Source: a virus. Taken from it: DNA of 50,467 nt. Position 1 is the first letter of the stretch, and each line of letters starts with the position of its first letter. The notes beneath the pieces were generated by a model that worked only from the letters and a program-made list of their open reading frames with translations, did not search any database and was not told the origin of the DNA. The translations under genes and the position numbers were made by a program. Shown here piece after piece: positions 13,994 to 25,300 of the stretch. The stretch is taken from positions 1 through 50,467 of the IMG/VR virus record IMGVR_UViG_3300046804_002179. One strand, 5' to 3'.

Positions 13994-15205
13994 ATGGCCT
14001 GTTCTAATGTCTTCGACATCATGCCGGTTGCGACGGAGTACCTGTCCCCGGAAATCTACAAGCGTGCCACCTTCGACAGCGTCTATGATACGCTGATTCA
14101 ACGCGGCATTTTCGAGCCCAACTCCGGGCTGACCCACACGACCTTCACGGTCCTCAACTCTGCTCCTACTGGCGTCACTGCTGCTTGGGACTCTGTCAGT
14201 CTCTCTAACGGTTCCAATGGTGGCAGCTGCGACACGACCTACAATCAGGTTGACGTGGGTTTTAAGTCGGAAACCTACAGCCCGTACAAGCGCGGCTGGA
14301 AGGGTCCTCTGCTCTGCAAGGACGATCTGTACTTTGATCACGCTCCAGAGGCGTTCCTTGAGGGTTACATCCAGAACCTCGCTAACTACGTTCGCTTGGA
14401 CTGGGAGTACCACCTCCAGCGAACCTACGCTCGCCGAGTTCCGATCTATGTTGCTGGTGCTGGCTTCGCCACGCCGACTGCTGCGAACTCGACGCTGACG
14501 GCCGCTGCTGCGACCTCTCAATTGACTCTGGAAATGCTTGAGACCCTTGCGGCTCAGTTGATCCAGAATCGTGCCACGCTGCCTGACAGCTACGGCTTCG
14601 TCTCCCTCACCGACGTCGGTCCGACCTTCTCGCTCGACATCGGCATGGAGATCAGCCAGCAGCTGGTTCGCAACGTGCCTGAGTACCGCCAGGACATCCG
14701 TTGGGCCGAGCCCAGCCTGTTTATGAAGCGGATTGGCGCCACCAAGGTGATCCAAAACTTCCGGCATCTCGTCAATGTGCTGCCGATGCGGTTCACCCAC
14801 GACGGCACCAAGTACGTTGAAGTTCCTCGTTGGGCCAATACCACCACGAGCAAGGGTACTGCTCAGGACATCAATCCCGCGTGGTTGAGCCCTGCTAGCG
14901 CCCCCTACGAGGCTGCTGTTGTCTTGTCGCCTGAGGTCTTCCAGGCTGACATTGTTCGTCCGCAGTCTGCTGTGGGTTCGCTCAACTGGTCGCCTTACGG
15001 TTATCAGGGTGAGTGGAAATGGGTCACTGGTCCGTTTGCCATCGGCGCCTCTGACGGCGATGCGTGCTATGATCCTCTTCTCAAGAAGGGCCGCCACTTC
15101 GCTGAGATGATCTACGCTCCTCGGCCTCGGTCGAATGCGAAGGCTGGTGCGATCGTGCTGTTCAAGCGTTGCGCTGCGAACTACACGCTTTCGACCTGCA
15201 CCTAA
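13994..15205 (+). CDS. Major capsid protein
   Basis: A 403-residue protein right after the scaffold with the composition of HK97-fold coats of podovirus type. There is an N-terminal helix (FDIMPVATEYLSPEIYKRATFD), a long spine-helix candidate near 185-200, and beta-rich P and A domains at 230-400. Fifteen Trp/Tyr pairs and several Cys occur across the chain. Codons are strongly biased and GC-rich compared with the fibre genes, as expected for the most abundant virion protein. It is isolated between terminators at 13799-13833 and 15219-15257, giving its own transcript unit. The name rests on context and general pattern. Confidence 0.8.
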   Translation: MACSNVFDIMPVATEYLSPEIYKRATFDSVYDTLIQRGIFEPNSGLTHTTFTVLNSAPTGVTAAWDSVSLSNGSNGGSCDTTYNQVDVGFKSETYSPYKRGWKGPLLCKDDLYFDHAPEAFLEGYIQNLANYVRLDWEYHLQRTYARRVPIYVAGAGFATPTAANSTLTAAAATSQLTLEMLETLAAQLIQNRATLPDSYGFVSLTDVGPTFSLDIGMEISQQLVRNVPEYRQDIRWAEPSLFMKRIGATKVIQNFRHLVNVLPMRFTHDGTKYVEVPRWANTTTSKGTAQDINPAWLSPASAPYEAAVVLSPEVFQADIVRPQSAVGSLNWSPYGYQGEWKWVTGPFAIGASDGDACYDPLLKKGRHFAEMIYAPRPRSNAKAGAIVLFKRCAANYTLSTCT

Positions 15206-15218
15206 GAATTAGAATGAC

Positions 15219-15257
15219 AAGGGGCGGGGTCAGACTAATCTGGCCTCGCCCTTTTTG
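15219..15257 (+). terminator. Intrinsic terminator after capsid
   Basis: A long, nearly continuous stem (AAGGGGCGGGG..AGA against TCT..CC.CGCCCTT) with loop CTAA and five T residues (15252-15256). The ATG of the next gene (15260) lies within 3 bp of the T-tract, so read-through or a linked start is needed for the fibre genes. Confidence 0.88.
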
Positions 15258-15259
15258 TT

Positions 15260-15898
15260 ATGATCCCATCCTCTTCCACCTCCTGTTCTGGATCATCCGG
15301 GTCCGTATATTCCGGTGTGACTGGAACTTTTGGAGCCACGAACCAAAACGTGGCAGCCCTTACGATCACCAATGGAATCGTCACTGGGGCATTAAACAGG
15401 ACGCTTAGTCCGGTGACTGGAAGTGCGGGCTGTTCTGGAAACTTTGTTCCTTGCATCACCGTCACAAACGGAATCGTTACAAGCCTTGGCAACCGAGAGA
15501 TCACTGGAGGAGGTTCCAGTGGAAGGACTCACAATGTCAGCCTTCTCGGAATGGAGCCAGTAACCACTGTATTCAATACTGGAAATATAGCTGATTCGGA
15601 GTTCACTTTTATCACCGATTTTAAGCCAACAAACGCCAGAATTTCGGTCTATCAATTCAATACGGGATATGTCGGATTGGAAATCGATTTGGCATACTCC
15701 ACTGATAACGTGAATTTCACGCCAGCCGGAATCAATCTGCCAATTGTTGGTGTTGGTGATTATTTCATCACTGATACTGGATCGTTCTCAATACCTGGAA
15801 CACCTTCCGTTGTTTACTGGAAACCGATTTTCAAGAATTCAACTGGCTCTGCAAAATCTGTGACTTTTGCCAGCCTTAACATAACCGTCTGGTCCTAA
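15260..15898 (+). CDS. Virion structural protein, 212 aa
   Basis: A Ser/Thr/Gly-rich 212-residue protein with two related short repeats near the N-terminus (VAALTITNGIVTGALNR at about 31-47 and ITVTNGIVTSLGNR at about 66-79). The C-terminal 120 residues are a predicted beta sandwich (TFITDFKPTNARISVYQF onward). It is likely a head decoration or fibre-base protein. No family is recognised. Its stop overlaps the next ATG (TAATG). Confidence 0.6.
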   Translation: MIPSSSTSCSGSSGSVYSGVTGTFGATNQNVAALTITNGIVTGALNRTLSPVTGSAGCSGNFVPCITVTNGIVTSLGNREITGGGSSGRTHNVSLLGMEPVTTVFNTGNIADSEFTFITDFKPTNARISVYQFNTGYVGLEIDLAYSTDNVNFTPAGINLPIVGVGDYFITDTGSFSIPGTPSVVYWKPIFKNSTGSAKSVTFASLNITVWS

Positions 15899-16647
15899 TG
15901 TGCGGATGCGGATCCAACTGCGGTCCAGGAACGGCATGCTACATCATCATGCCGGTTCCGGATCCCGTTATATCACCTGCGATCTATAGCTTTTCTGGGA
16001 CAACTACGATCAGCATTTCGTGTGGCATTCCAAACGCCAAGATCTATTACACACTCGACGGCTCCACTCCAAACGAACTGTCGGCTGTTTATAGTGGACC
16101 GATTGAGCTTACTCAGACGACAAAGGTAAAAGCCATAGCACTGCTGGACTTTTATGCTCCAAGCAATGTTGTAGTTAAAACATACACCAAGCAGATCTCC
16201 GCATCACGAATCTACTGGGGCGCATCATCAAAGACGATGCTCACAGGTCCAGAAGTGATGACGTTACAGTCTGTCGTCGATCTCACACCGTATAGGACTT
16301 ACACATTCGGCTCCAGCTCGACGGTCAACGATTACTTTTATTTCTGGTGGCCGGTTACATTTGGACCACCGCGCCAGACTGATGGATTTAGGGACACAGC
16401 AACACTTTCGCCTGTGGTCATGGCCACAGATGTTGAGGGATTCAACACCAATCGCGAGAACGGATGGTGGTACAAAGAGATAGTTGTGAACGGAGTCCAG
16501 GGAAAACTGTTCCGATCATATTACCAGCTTGGAGGTGGAGGAAGTTTCCCCATTCAGGTATTGCCTCCGGTTGCTGTGGTCTATAGGGCAGACACAACGG
16601 ATCTGACATCCGACACAACCTCCTTCACGGCTGACTACTTATTCTAA
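15898..16647 (+). CDS. Structural protein with chitobiase/HEX C-terminal-type domain
   Basis: A 249-residue protein starting with a Cys/Gly cluster (MCGCGSNCGPGTAC). Residues 22-100 match the CHB_HEX_C pattern, with the hallmark IYYTLDGSTPN ... YSGPIEL ... VKAIAL. This Ig-like carbohydrate-associated domain is common in secreted proteins of Verrucomicrobiota and Planctomycetota. The remaining 150 residues are beta-rich and unknown. The same domain recurs in the product at 41052-41552. It is probably exposed on the virion and may bind host surface glycans. Confidence 0.65.
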   Translation: MCGCGSNCGPGTACYIIMPVPDPVISPAIYSFSGTTTISISCGIPNAKIYYTLDGSTPNELSAVYSGPIELTQTTKVKAIALLDFYAPSNVVVKTYTKQISASRIYWGASSKTMLTGPEVMTLQSVVDLTPYRTYTFGSSSTVNDYFYFWWPVTFGPPRQTDGFRDTATLSPVVMATDVEGFNTNRENGWWYKEIVVNGVQGKLFRSYYQLGGGGSFPIQVLPPVAVVYRADTTDLTSDTTSFTADYLF

Positions 16648-16913
16648 TGGCACAGCAAACGATCAGCATTGGAGCTGTTCCAAACGATCACACAGGTGAT
16701 CCTTTGAGAATTGCCTACGGGAAGTGCAACGACAACTTCACTGAACTTTATGGATCAGTGCAGGCCAATGGCTATCTTTATGTCCCGGCCGTGAGTGGTG
16801 CTCCGGCAAATCCACCCACTACTGTTACTGGAAAACTTCCGATCGTAATCGATTCGGCCAACCATAAGCTCTATTTCTATTCCGGCGGCTCATGGAGAGA
16901 TGCTGGACCGTAA
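16647..16913 (+). CDS. Short fibre-base protein with NDGxGDPLR motif
   Basis: An 88-residue protein whose first 36 residues (ISIGAVPNDHTGDPLRIAYG...NDNFTELY) are a near copy of the start of the next gene. This motif is common at the N-terminus of phage tail fibres and is thought to form the attachment helix bundle. The rest is a short strand-rich cap ending in FYSGGSWRDAG. Its stop overlap with the upstream gene (TAATG) indicates coupling. It may be a truncated fibre paralogue kept as a base subunit. Confidence 0.6.
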   Translation: MAQQTISIGAVPNDHTGDPLRIAYGKCNDNFTELYGSVQANGYLYVPAVSGAPANPPTTVTGKLPIVIDSANHKLYFYSGGSWRDAGP

Positions 16914-16925
16914 ACCTACCAATCC

Positions 16926-19900
16926 ATGTCTCAGCAAGTCATCAATGTAGGCAGCTCACCAAATGACGGGCAGGGCGATCCGTTACGGACAGCATTCCAG
17001 AAGTGTAATAACAACTTCAATGAGCTGTATAACGGAGGTGCAGGTTTTGGCAGCGTCACGTCCGTTAGCGTGGTGGCAAACAATGGCGTCACCGGAACGG
17101 TCACCAATCCGACCACTACTCCACAGATTGCCATCAATCTTGGAGCCATTACTCCAGCGACGGTCAACGGAATCACATTCCTTGGAGCACTAACTCCTCA
17201 GCTTACTGTTCTTGGAACATCGGCTGTCCAAGGAAACAACACGGGCGATCAGAATATCTTTTCAAAGATAGCCGTAGCAGGTCAGTCCGATGTCGTCGCC
17301 GACAGCACTTCCGACACGTTGACCCTTGTTGCTGGCTCTAACGTCACGATCACGACCAATCCATCCACAGACGAGATTACAATCTCATCAACTGGCGGCG
17401 GTGGAGGTGGAGGAGCTCCAACTGATGCGGATTATCTGGTCAAAACAGCAAATGCGAGCCTTAGCAATGAGAGGGTTGTAAACGGATCAACCTCCATTTC
17501 GACCAATTGGACCACTGCTGGTCAGGTTTCATTTGAACGTGCCGCTTTGACTGGAGATGTCACCGCTTCGGCAAACAGCAATTCCACGACCATCGCTACT
17601 GGAGCTGTCAGCACGACAAAACTTGGCGGGGATATTACGACTGCCGGCAAGGCGCTTTTGGATGATGCAGACGCCTCTGCTCAAAGAACCACACTTGGTC
17701 TTGGATCATTGGCAACACTCAACACGGTTCCGTACAGTAGCGTTGATAACATCGTTGCAAGCCGAATTCTTGCTAGGTCAACGGCTGGAATTGGAGCGGC
17801 TGAAATCCTGACAGCATCGAATGTTCTGGATTTTGTTACTTCGACTCAAGGGGCGCTTTTATATAGGGCAAGCGGTCAATGGTTTGGTTTGGCGCCTTCG
17901 ACCTCGGGATATGTTCTCAAGACCAATGGTGCTGGAGCAGATCCCTCCTGGGGCCAGGTTAGCTTAGCCACTGGTGTCACAGGCAACCTTCCGGTGACCA
18001 ACTTGAACAGCGGCACTTCTGCGAGTGCGTCGACGTTTTGGCGTGGTGATGGTGTTTGGGCCACTCCTGCTGGTGCTGGCGACGTCGCTGGTCCGGCCAG
18101 TGCGACAGATAATGCGATTGCAAGGTTTGATGGAACTACTGGAAAGATCATCCAGAATTCCGCTGTCACGATTGCGGATACCACCGGTGACATCACTGGC
18201 GGCAAGTTCAATGGAGTCACCATCAGTGGATCAGGGTCGTTCAGTGGGACCTCTAGCGGCACTAATACAGGCGACCAGACCATCACGCTGACCGGAGATG
18301 TTACCGGCTCTGGAGCTGGATCATTTGCTGCAACGATTGCAAATGCTGCGGTAACGTACGCCAAGATTCAGAATGTCAGTGCCACTGATAAAATTCTTGG
18401 GAGATCCACTGCTGGCGCTGGTTCTGTTGAAGAAATCACCTGTACGGCTGCTGGACGTGCTCTTATCGACGATGCGGACGCCACTGCCCAGAGGAACACG
18501 TTGGGGCTTGGAACGCTTGCCACTCAAAGCGGGACATTCTCTGGCACCTCGAGCGGAACCAACACCGGCGATCAAACGATTACACTGACAGGTGACGTTA
18601 CCGGCTCTGGCACTGGATCTTTCGCTGCGACGATCGCAAACAACGCGGTCACCTACGCTAAATTCCAGCAAGTGACTGGCTTGAGTGTTGTTGGTAACGG
18701 CGGCTCGGCGACTGCAAATTCAGCAGCCATTACGGGCACCGCAGGCCAGGTTCTTCGCGTTGATTCTGGTGGAACTGCGTTGGCATTTGGAGCACTGAGT
18801 CTTTCCACTGCGGCATCCATCACCGGAACTCTGGGAGTGGCTAACGGTGGCACTGGAATTACATCATTCGGTACTGGCGTTGCAACGTGGCTTGGCACTC
18901 CTTCCAGCGCCAATCTAGCGGCGGCCATCACTGACGAGACGGGGAGTGGTTCGTTGGTCTTTGCGACTAGCCCAACTCTGGTGACTCCGACGCTTGGTGT
19001 GGCCTCGGCGACGAGCATCAACAAGGTTTCCATAACGGCCCCGGCCACTGGATCAACCCTGACCATTGCAGACGGTAAGACACTGACAGCCAGTAATACG
19101 CTGACGTTTACTGGAACAGACCTTTCGTCAGTCGCCTTTGGATCTGGAGGAACTGTTGCTTATACCGGTGGAAAACTCAGTCAGTTCGCGGCTACAAGTT
19201 CTTCGGAGCTTGCTGGTGTTATCTCTGATGAGACCGGAAGCGGCTCTTTGGTTTTTGCAACTAGTCCGACGCTGGTAACACCAGTTCTAGGAACTCCGAC
19301 CAGTGGCACGCTAACGAACTGCACTGGACTTCCTGCTGCTGGAACAACGTTTGCGGCAACCAGTCGCATTCACGGTCGATCCACTGCTGGAGCTGGTGCT
19401 GGAGAGGAGCTGACTCTTACACAAGTCCTCGACCTGGTGGGCTCTGCGGCTCAAGGCGACATTCTGTATCGCGGTGCATCTAGTTGGACTCGGCTTGGTG
19501 CTGGCACAAGTGGTCAGTATCTTAAGACTCAGGGCACTGGAGCGGATCCGGTTTGGGCTACGGTCAGTGCATCTGGTGGTGGTTCGACCAACGTCTGGAT
19601 TCCGGCAGCTCAGTGGATTCCTCGCACCACGACTGGATGCGGAATTAACTCACTGGAGGCATCGACCAACAAGGTCAATTATGACGTTCTTGAGTTTGAT
19701 CCTTCGACAGCTGAATACGCTCAGGTAGCGATCGTAATGCCATCCAACTGGAACGCTGGCACCGTTACTGCAAAGTTCCATTGGACTGCCGCCAGTGGAT
19801 CTGGATCGGTTGTCTGGGGTCTGTCTGGAAGGGCCTACGCGGACAACAATGCATTGGATCAAGCCACAGGAACCGCTCAGACGGTTACCGACACACTGCT

Positions 19901-20075
19901 GACGGCTGTTTACGAGCACATCACCTCAGCGACATCTGCGATCACATTGGCTGGTTCACCTGCTGCCGGTCAATTGGTGATCTTCCAGCTCTACAGAGAT
20001 GCCACCAATGGATCCGACACGCTGGCCACAGACGCTCAGTTCCTTGGAGTTGAAATCTCTTACACCGCATCTTAA
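16926..20075 (+). CDS. Large tail fibre protein, 1049 aa
   Basis: A repeat-rich Gly/Ser/Thr/Ala fibre. Residues 1-36 are the [17 protein letters not shown] attachment motif. The shaft is made of repeated strand motifs such as [19 protein letters not shown] (twice), [12 protein letters not shown] and [19 protein letters not shown] (twice), typical of trimeric beta-helical phage fibres. A module ([20 protein letters not shown]) near residue 840 is shared with the fibre at 26149. The last 150 residues ([16 protein letters not shown]...) are a globular head, the likely receptor-binding or trimerisation domain. DNA of the repeats has drifted in third positions while the protein stays constant, so the repeats are under selection. 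Confidence 0.8.
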   Translation: MSQQVINVGSSPNDGQGDPLRTAFQKCNNNFNELYNGGAGFGSVTSVSVVANNGVTGTVTNPTTTPQIAINLGAITPATVNGITFLGALTPQLTVLGTSAVQGNNTGDQNIFSKIAVAGQSDVVADSTSDTLTLVAGSNVTITTNPSTDEITISSTGGGGGGGAPTDADYLVKTANASLSNERVVNGSTSISTNWTTAGQVSFERAALTGDVTASANSNSTTIATGAVSTTKLGGDITTAGKALLDDADASAQRTTLGLGSLATLNTVPYSSVDNIVASRILARSTAGIGAAEILTASNVLDFVTSTQGALLYRASGQWFGLAPSTSGYVLKTNGAGADPSWGQVSLATGVTGNLPVTNLNSGTSASASTFWRGDGVWATPAGAGDVAGPASATDNAIARFDGTTGKIIQNSAVTIADTTGDITGGKFNGVTISGSGSFSGTSSGTNTGDQTITLTGDVTGSGAGSFAATIANAAVTYAKIQNVSATDKILGRSTAGAGSVEEITCTAAGRALIDDADATAQRNTLGLGTLATQSGTFSGTSSGTNTGDQTITLTGDVTGSGTGSFAATIANNAVTYAKFQQVTGLSVVGNGGSATANSAAITGTAGQVLRVDSGGTALAFGALSLSTAASITGTLGVANGGTGITSFGTGVATWLGTPSSANLAAAITDETGSGSLVFATSPTLVTPTLGVASATSINKVSITAPATGSTLTIADGKTLTASNTLTFTGTDLSSVAFGSGGTVAYTGGKLSQFAATSSSELAGVISDETGSGSLVFATSPTLVTPVLGTPTSGTLTNCTGLPAAGTTFAATSRIHGRSTAGAGAGEELTLTQVLDLVGSAAQGDILYRGASSWTRLGAGTSGQYLKTQGTGADPVWATVSASGGGSTNVWIPAAQWIPRTTTGCGINSLEASTNKVNYDVLEFDPSTAEYAQVAIVMPSNWNAGTVTAKFHWTAASGSGSVVWGLSGRAYADNNALDQATGTAQTVTDTLLTAVYEHITSATSAITLAGSPAAGQLVIFQLYRDATNGSDTLATDAQFLGVEISYTAS
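18238..18663 (+). repeat. Duplicated fibre-shaft module
   Basis: Bases 18238-18366 and 18535-18663 encode nearly the same 43-residue stretch ([20 protein letters not shown]...[14 protein letters not shown]), 297 bp apart. The nucleotide copies differ at many third positions, so this is an old duplication maintained at protein level. It can act as a site of homologous shaft-length change. Confidence 0.75.
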
Positions 20076-20791
20076 TGCATCGTAGGGCTAGACATCTAAA
20101 TGCACGCGACGCCGGAGCAACAATGGTGCTCGATGCTAGGTTTATTTCTGGCAGCGATGGTGACTCAATCGGTACTTGGTCTAGCCGAACATCGTCCACA
20201 TACGACATGACACAAGCGACAGCTTCATACAAACCACTATTGAAGCTCGGTGCAAATGGAATCAATGGTCAGGCTGCTGTTAAGTTTGACGGGATAAATG
20301 ACAGGCTTAGTGGAGCGAATGAAGACATAAACACATGCTCATGTTTTGCTGTCGCATACAACACAAATTCAGGAACAATCAGAAACATATTTGGAAGAAG
20401 TAAAACATCTGATTATACAAGGAATTTCGTTTTAACAACAAACACTACGTCCAATACTTTGTTTACTAACAGGTCAGATGGCACAAATTTCCCAGTAGCT
20501 CAAACCACGGATTTCACAACTGGAAGTCATGTTGCAAATGGTTATTACGATGGAACAAATCTAGGAATCAGAATTGACGGGAAGTCATATACGACAACTG
20601 CTGGTGTTAGTTCTACTGGAGGAACTAATTGGGATGTTGGGTGGATGAATGATGGTCCATCTGGACCAAATTATCATTGGAATGATAAAATTTCCGCCGT
20701 GATTTTGTTCAAAAATTCTGTAGCTTCATCAAGCATTGCGAAACGAATAGAACATTCATTGGCATTATCATTTAAAATCGCCTGTTCCTGA
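20075..20791 (+). CDS. Concanavalin/LamG-like adhesion protein
   Basis: A 238-residue beta-jellyroll candidate. The pattern DARFISGSDGDSIGTWSSRT ... NGINGQAAVKFDGINDRL is the known start of ConA/LamG-like lectin modules found in fibre and surface proteins. The last part (DKISAVILFKNSVASSSIAKRIEHSL) also fits that module. It starts in the stop of the large fibre (TAATG), so it may be a separately encoded tip. The gene is clearly more AT-rich than its neighbours, which suggests recent exchange. Ligand binding to a surface sugar is inference. Confidence 0.65.
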   Translation: MHRRARHLNARDAGATMVLDARFISGSDGDSIGTWSSRTSSTYDMTQATASYKPLLKLGANGINGQAAVKFDGINDRLSGANEDINTCSCFAVAYNTNSGTIRNIFGRSKTSDYTRNFVLTTNTTSNTLFTNRSDGTNFPVAQTTDFTTGSHVANGYYDGTNLGIRIDGKSYTTTAGVSSTGGTNWDVGWMNDGPSGPNYHWNDKISAVILFKNSVASSSIAKRIEHSLALSFKIACS

Positions 20792-20794
20792 CCC

Positions 20795-21220
20795 ATGACC
20801 TATCTCTCCTACAACAAACAGCTCCGATCGGAGACCGACCCCAACATCATTGCCACGCTCAAACGCAAGGGCTGGGTTAATGCGCCTCAGCCTCCATACG
20901 ATCCGGCTACTCAAACCTGCGAGTGGATCAACGGAAGTTGGTTTGTGGCCCCAATCGTTGTGCCTGTTCCTGCGGAAGTGGCCATGTGGGCTCTGCGTGA
21001 AGCATTGGAAGCTGTCAACGAGCTGGCCAACGTCGATCAGAAGATCAACAGCCTGCCGCCTGCACAGCGTCGTACAGCGCAGAACCGATGGTTGTACAAG
21101 CCGACCATCTTGAGGAACTCCGCGATCATCTCGGCCTTGCAGCAGCAGCTTGGTTGGACCGACGCTTTCGTGAATGACCTTTACAAGTCAGCGGCGCAGA
21201 TCGCCAGTAACCCCAACTAA
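20795..21220 (+). CDS. Hypothetical tail-associated protein, 141 aa
   Basis: A 141-residue protein. The N-terminal half resembles short fibre-assembly proteins (residue run PPYDPATQTCEWINGSWFV). The C-terminal half (about 66-141) is a helical bundle (LREALEAVNELANVDQKINS). Its position among fibres suggests a chaperone or assembly helper. No family is recognised. Confidence 0.55.
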   Translation: MTYLSYNKQLRSETDPNIIATLKRKGWVNAPQPPYDPATQTCEWINGSWFVAPIVVPVPAEVAMWALREALEAVNELANVDQKINSLPPAQRRTAQNRWLYKPTILRNSAIISALQQQLGWTDAFVNDLYKSAAQIASNPN

Positions 21221-21222
21221 CC

Positions 21223-21384
21223 ATGCCTGTACCAACATTTCCAAACAATTGGGAATACGGAGATCCAAATCATTGTCACAACACGATCACCGAATGCGTT
21301 GAGACTTTTGGCAACATACTTTCTCAGGAAAACTTTGATGCAATTCTTCAGGAAGATGAGGTAAGCGAAATTCTGCTCAACTGA
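21223..21384 (+). CDS. Small acidic protein, 53 aa
   Basis: An ATG 2 bp after the upstream stop region opens a 53-residue frame (MPVPTFPNNWEYGDPNHCHN...) ending 3 bp before the next gene. It fills an otherwise empty slot between closely packed genes, and codon use looks coding. Acidic C-terminus (QEDEVSEILLN). No family is recognised. Confidence 0.55.
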   Translation: MPVPTFPNNWEYGDPNHCHNTITECVETFGNILSQENFDAILQEDEVSEILLN

Positions 21385-21386
21385 TT

Positions 21387-22322
21387 ATGGCGGCCATACC
21401 AATCACATTCCTGCCGCAAATAGCAGATGTGGATCCGGCAATGGATCCGCTTCCTATTGTAGACATTAGTGATCAAAGCCAGTCGCTGACGGGTACGACC
21501 AAAAAAATCGTACCCAATCAGATCATTGCCAATAATCTTCCAGCCTCATTCTCAACGATTCATGGAAGCGGGAATCTTACTGTTGGTGTTGAGTCATTTA
21601 AGGTAGATGCTAACGGTAAGAAAGTTGGTGTCGGAACATCGTCTCCTTCGATCAGTGGAAATGTTGGGATTCATGTCAAAAGCACCACGGGTCCTTCTGA
21701 CATAAAGGTCGAATCATCCAATGCCTCCGTTTCGGTTCAGGCCCAGAACAACACCGTTAGGCTATGGTCTGATCAAGCCAACACAGTTGTCATAGGAAAC
21801 AGCGGCACCGCTAGGGTGGTCGTGCATCCCGATGGAAGAACATCGTTCGCTGACTATCTGGAATCGCCGCTGTTCCCAGTCATCAGCAATCTGTTTGATG
21901 AAAACACAGGGGTTTATTTCCCAGACGAAGATCAGGTAGCCATATCTACTGGCGGTGTTGAACGAATCAAGGTCGACGAAACTGGAAAGCTCAATACTTC
22001 GGATGATGTTCTTGTAGGTGGAAATGCCAGAGTCAACGATCTCACCGCCGGCCAAGTAGTTTTCACAGACGGCTCCAAGTATTTGGAGAGCAAGACTCCT
22101 GTTGATGCTCGTACAGCCTTACAGACCACGACCTATTCTCACACTCAATCTGTCAGCGCCACCCCGTGGGTCGTGAATCACAACCTAAATGCTTTCCCAA
22201 CAGTTTGGGTCATTGATCCTCTCGGAAGAGCTGGATGGACTGAAGTCGAATACATAAACGCGAACACTCTCAAAATCTATTTCCCAGGACCGCAGACAGG
22301 TAAGGCGTACCTCAATTTCTAA
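21387..22322 (+). CDS. Tail fibre protein, 311 aa
   Basis: A 311-residue fibre. Its N-terminus (VDPAMDPLPIVDISD ... GTTKKIVPNQI) is paralogous to the 99-residue protein at 28056, a likely shared attachment module. The middle has the repeats seen in peptidase-S74-type shafts (VGVGTSSPSISGNVGI, NTGVYFPDEDQVAISTGG). The C-terminal 60 residues (ATPWVVNHNLNAFPTVWVIDPLGR) match the terminal trimer-forming strand domain found in many phage fibres. No S74 chaperone peptidase was seen. Confidence 0.7.
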   Translation: MAAIPITFLPQIADVDPAMDPLPIVDISDQSQSLTGTTKKIVPNQIIANNLPASFSTIHGSGNLTVGVESFKVDANGKKVGVGTSSPSISGNVGIHVKSTTGPSDIKVESSNASVSVQAQNNTVRLWSDQANTVVIGNSGTARVVVHPDGRTSFADYLESPLFPVISNLFDENTGVYFPDEDQVAISTGGVERIKVDETGKLNTSDDVLVGGNARVNDLTAGQVVFTDGSKYLESKTPVDARTALQTTTYSHTQSVSATPWVVNHNLNAFPTVWVIDPLGRAGWTEVEYINANTLKIYFPGPQTGKAYLNF

Positions 22323-22327
22323 TCACC

Positions 22328-25300
22328 ATGGCTGTTCCATTTCTTAATTCCATCAACCTCAACAAGAATGAGGTCGAAAACTTCAAGGTCTTCAACTATT
22401 CCGGAGACCCGACATTAAGCTCTGGTGGTGACTTCGGATATTTCTGGCTGGATACCACTGGATCCAAGCGGATGAAGTGGTGGGACGGAACCACGATAAG
22501 GTCCTTTCTTGATACATCCTCGACGATCTCCGGAACTCAGATCAGCGGAAACATTACTGGAAGTTCTGGATCAGTTGCCAATGCACTTACCGCTGGAACT
22601 TATCTTACTGGCGGGACTTACAATGGATCGGCTGCTGTCAGCTTTGCTGTCGACGCCACTTCTTCTGATACGGTCAGCAAGGTTGTAGCGCGTGATGCCA
22701 ACGGCAATTTCAGTGGAAAAACGATTACTGCAACTGTTGGGTTCAGTGGTCCTTTGACCGGAAATGTCACTGGCAATGTTGTCGGCAATCTTACTGGAAA
22801 TGCCGATACGGCAACCAGGGCAACGAGTCTTGCAGGCGGAGCTGCTGGACGGGTTGTTTATCAAGATGGAGCGAATTCCACGGCCTTTCTTGCGGGTGGA
22901 ACCAATGGCCAAGTCCTGACCTATAACACTACTGGGCCAACCCCTCAGTGGACCAATCAATCCTCACTGACCGCTGGTGCTGTAGCCAATGCGCTCACGG
23001 CTGGAACCTATCTGACGGCTGGAGGCACATTTGATGGATCTGTAGCTCGCACATTCGCCGTTGATGCCACATCAGCAAACACCGCCAGTAAGGTTGTGGC
23101 CCGTGATGCTTCCGGGAATTTCTCGGCTGGAACAATCACGGCAAGTCTTTCCGGCAATGCCACGACAGCAACCACTGCAGATAAGGTTGCCAATGCTCTT
23201 ACGGCGGGAAGCTATCTGACGGCGGGCGGCACGTTCGATGGTGCGGCAGCTAGGACTTTCGCTGTTGATGCGACCTCCGCCAACACGGCCAGCAAAGTTG
23301 TTGCCCGCGATGCGTCTGGAAATTTCTCGGCGGGAACCATAACGGCGTCTCTTTCCGGAACTGCCACCAGGGCAAACAACTTATCTGGGGGAGACGCTGG
23401 ATACATTCCGTATCAATCGTCCACAAATAATACTGCTCTACTCAGTCTAGGATCCGCGACCCAGGTCTTGGCTGTAAACTCTGGAGGCACTGCCCCTGAG
23501 TGGATCAATCAATCCAGCTTGAGCGCAGGGACGTTGTCCACTGCTCGTAATTTCTCCATTACTGGTAAAGCCACCGCTTCGGCGGTCAGCTTCAACGGAA
23601 ACAACAATGTTGCGCTTGATGTCACGGCATTGAGCGTTGCTGCAGGCGACATCTCGCTGACCAGTGGAAACTTCTTGGTCGGAAACGGATCGAACGCGGC
23701 GCAGTCCACGGCTAAATCGTCGATCTCTTTGACTGGATTTGGCGCCCTGACTGCGGACCTAGACATTGCTGGTTTCAACATCATCAACAGCGGCAATGTC
23801 ACAACCGGATCATCTGCATCCACTCTGGCCACCAAGGGCTACGTTGATTCCGTTGCCACAGGTCTTCAGGTTAAGGCGTTCTGTGATGTTGCCACTACCG
23901 CCAACATCACACTCTCCAGCCCAGGATCGATCACAATCGACGGGGTCAACTCATCGACGTTCACCAGCGGTGTCACTCGCATTCTCGTAAAGGATCAGAC
24001 CACAGCGTCCCAAAACGGCATCTATATCTGGAACGGCAGTAGTTCCGCAATGACCAGATCCACGGACATGGATTCGTGGACTGAGCTGTTGTCGGCCTAC
24101 ACGTTTGTTGATTCAGGCACTGCGAATGCGGATTCGGGATGGGTCTGTACGGTGGCCGCTGGTGGAACTCTTGGAACCACCGCCATCACGTTCACCAAGT
24201 TCAGCCAGGCAGGTAGTTACACCGCTGGCAATGGTTTGGTTCAGAGCGGAAGCGCATTCCATTTCGCTCAATCCAGCAACTACACCACTGGTCAAATTCC
24301 GTATGCTTCTGGATCAACAACCATTGGCTTCAAGGCTGTCACCGGAACCGGAGATGTGGTGCTTGCCACCAACCCGACGCTGATTACGCCCGCTCTTGGA
24401 ACGCCTACCAGCGGCACCCTGACAAGTTGCACCGGCCTGCCTCTAACCACCGGCGTCACCGGAACATTGCCCGTGGCAAACGGCGGCACCGGAGCCACGA
24501 CGTTTACCGCTGGGCGAGTGCTGTTCGGGAATGGCACGTCGGCGATCAACACATCTGCGAACCTGTTCTGGGATAACAGCAACAACCGCCTTGGCATCGG
24601 AACGGCAACTCCTCCGGAAACTTTATCAGTTATTGGAAAAGGTTATTTTGAAAGCGCCAATCCAGACATAAATGCGATTAAGATTCAGGCAAGCACTGGA
24701 ACAAACGCAGCTGGTATTCAATTAGTAAATACAGGTGGAAATTATTACATAGGAGCGGACAACTCTGCTGGAACTCGTTTGGCCGGTGTTCCGTATGCTT
24801 TGTCGATTGTAACCGAAGGCGCATATCCAATTGTATTTGCAACAAATAACACTCTCCGCGCCACGCTGGATTCCTACGGAAACCTTGGGTTGGGGGTGAC
24901 GCCTAGTGCCGTTGGAACCGAAGATTATTATCGGTGCATCGAACTTGGAAAGAATGGAAACGGCATCCATAGCGCAACCGTAAATCTCACCAGCCAAGAA
25001 TTTACTTGGGTGACCAGCAATGCGTATCCAGCTTATTCCGCTGGAACCATTTGGAAATATGGCAATACCGGTGGTGCTGCTAGGTATGAGCTTAGAAATG
25101 ACGAGCACTCGTGGCATATAGCAGGATCCGGAAGTGCTGGAAATACTATTTCATTCACACAGGCGATGACCCTCGACGCCTCTGGGAATCTGGGCGTTGG
25201 GGCCACTCCAGGAAGCTATCGGCTGGACGTCAAGTCTGCCACAAACTCTGGACAGCTTCGCATCTACGGAGCCGACCAGAATTCGATCACTATTTCGGAT

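Noticed and set aside
13970-15097. 375-residue minus-strand ORF opposite the capsid gene
   Set aside because: Antisense shadow caused by strong codon bias; Val/Arg-rich and without domains.
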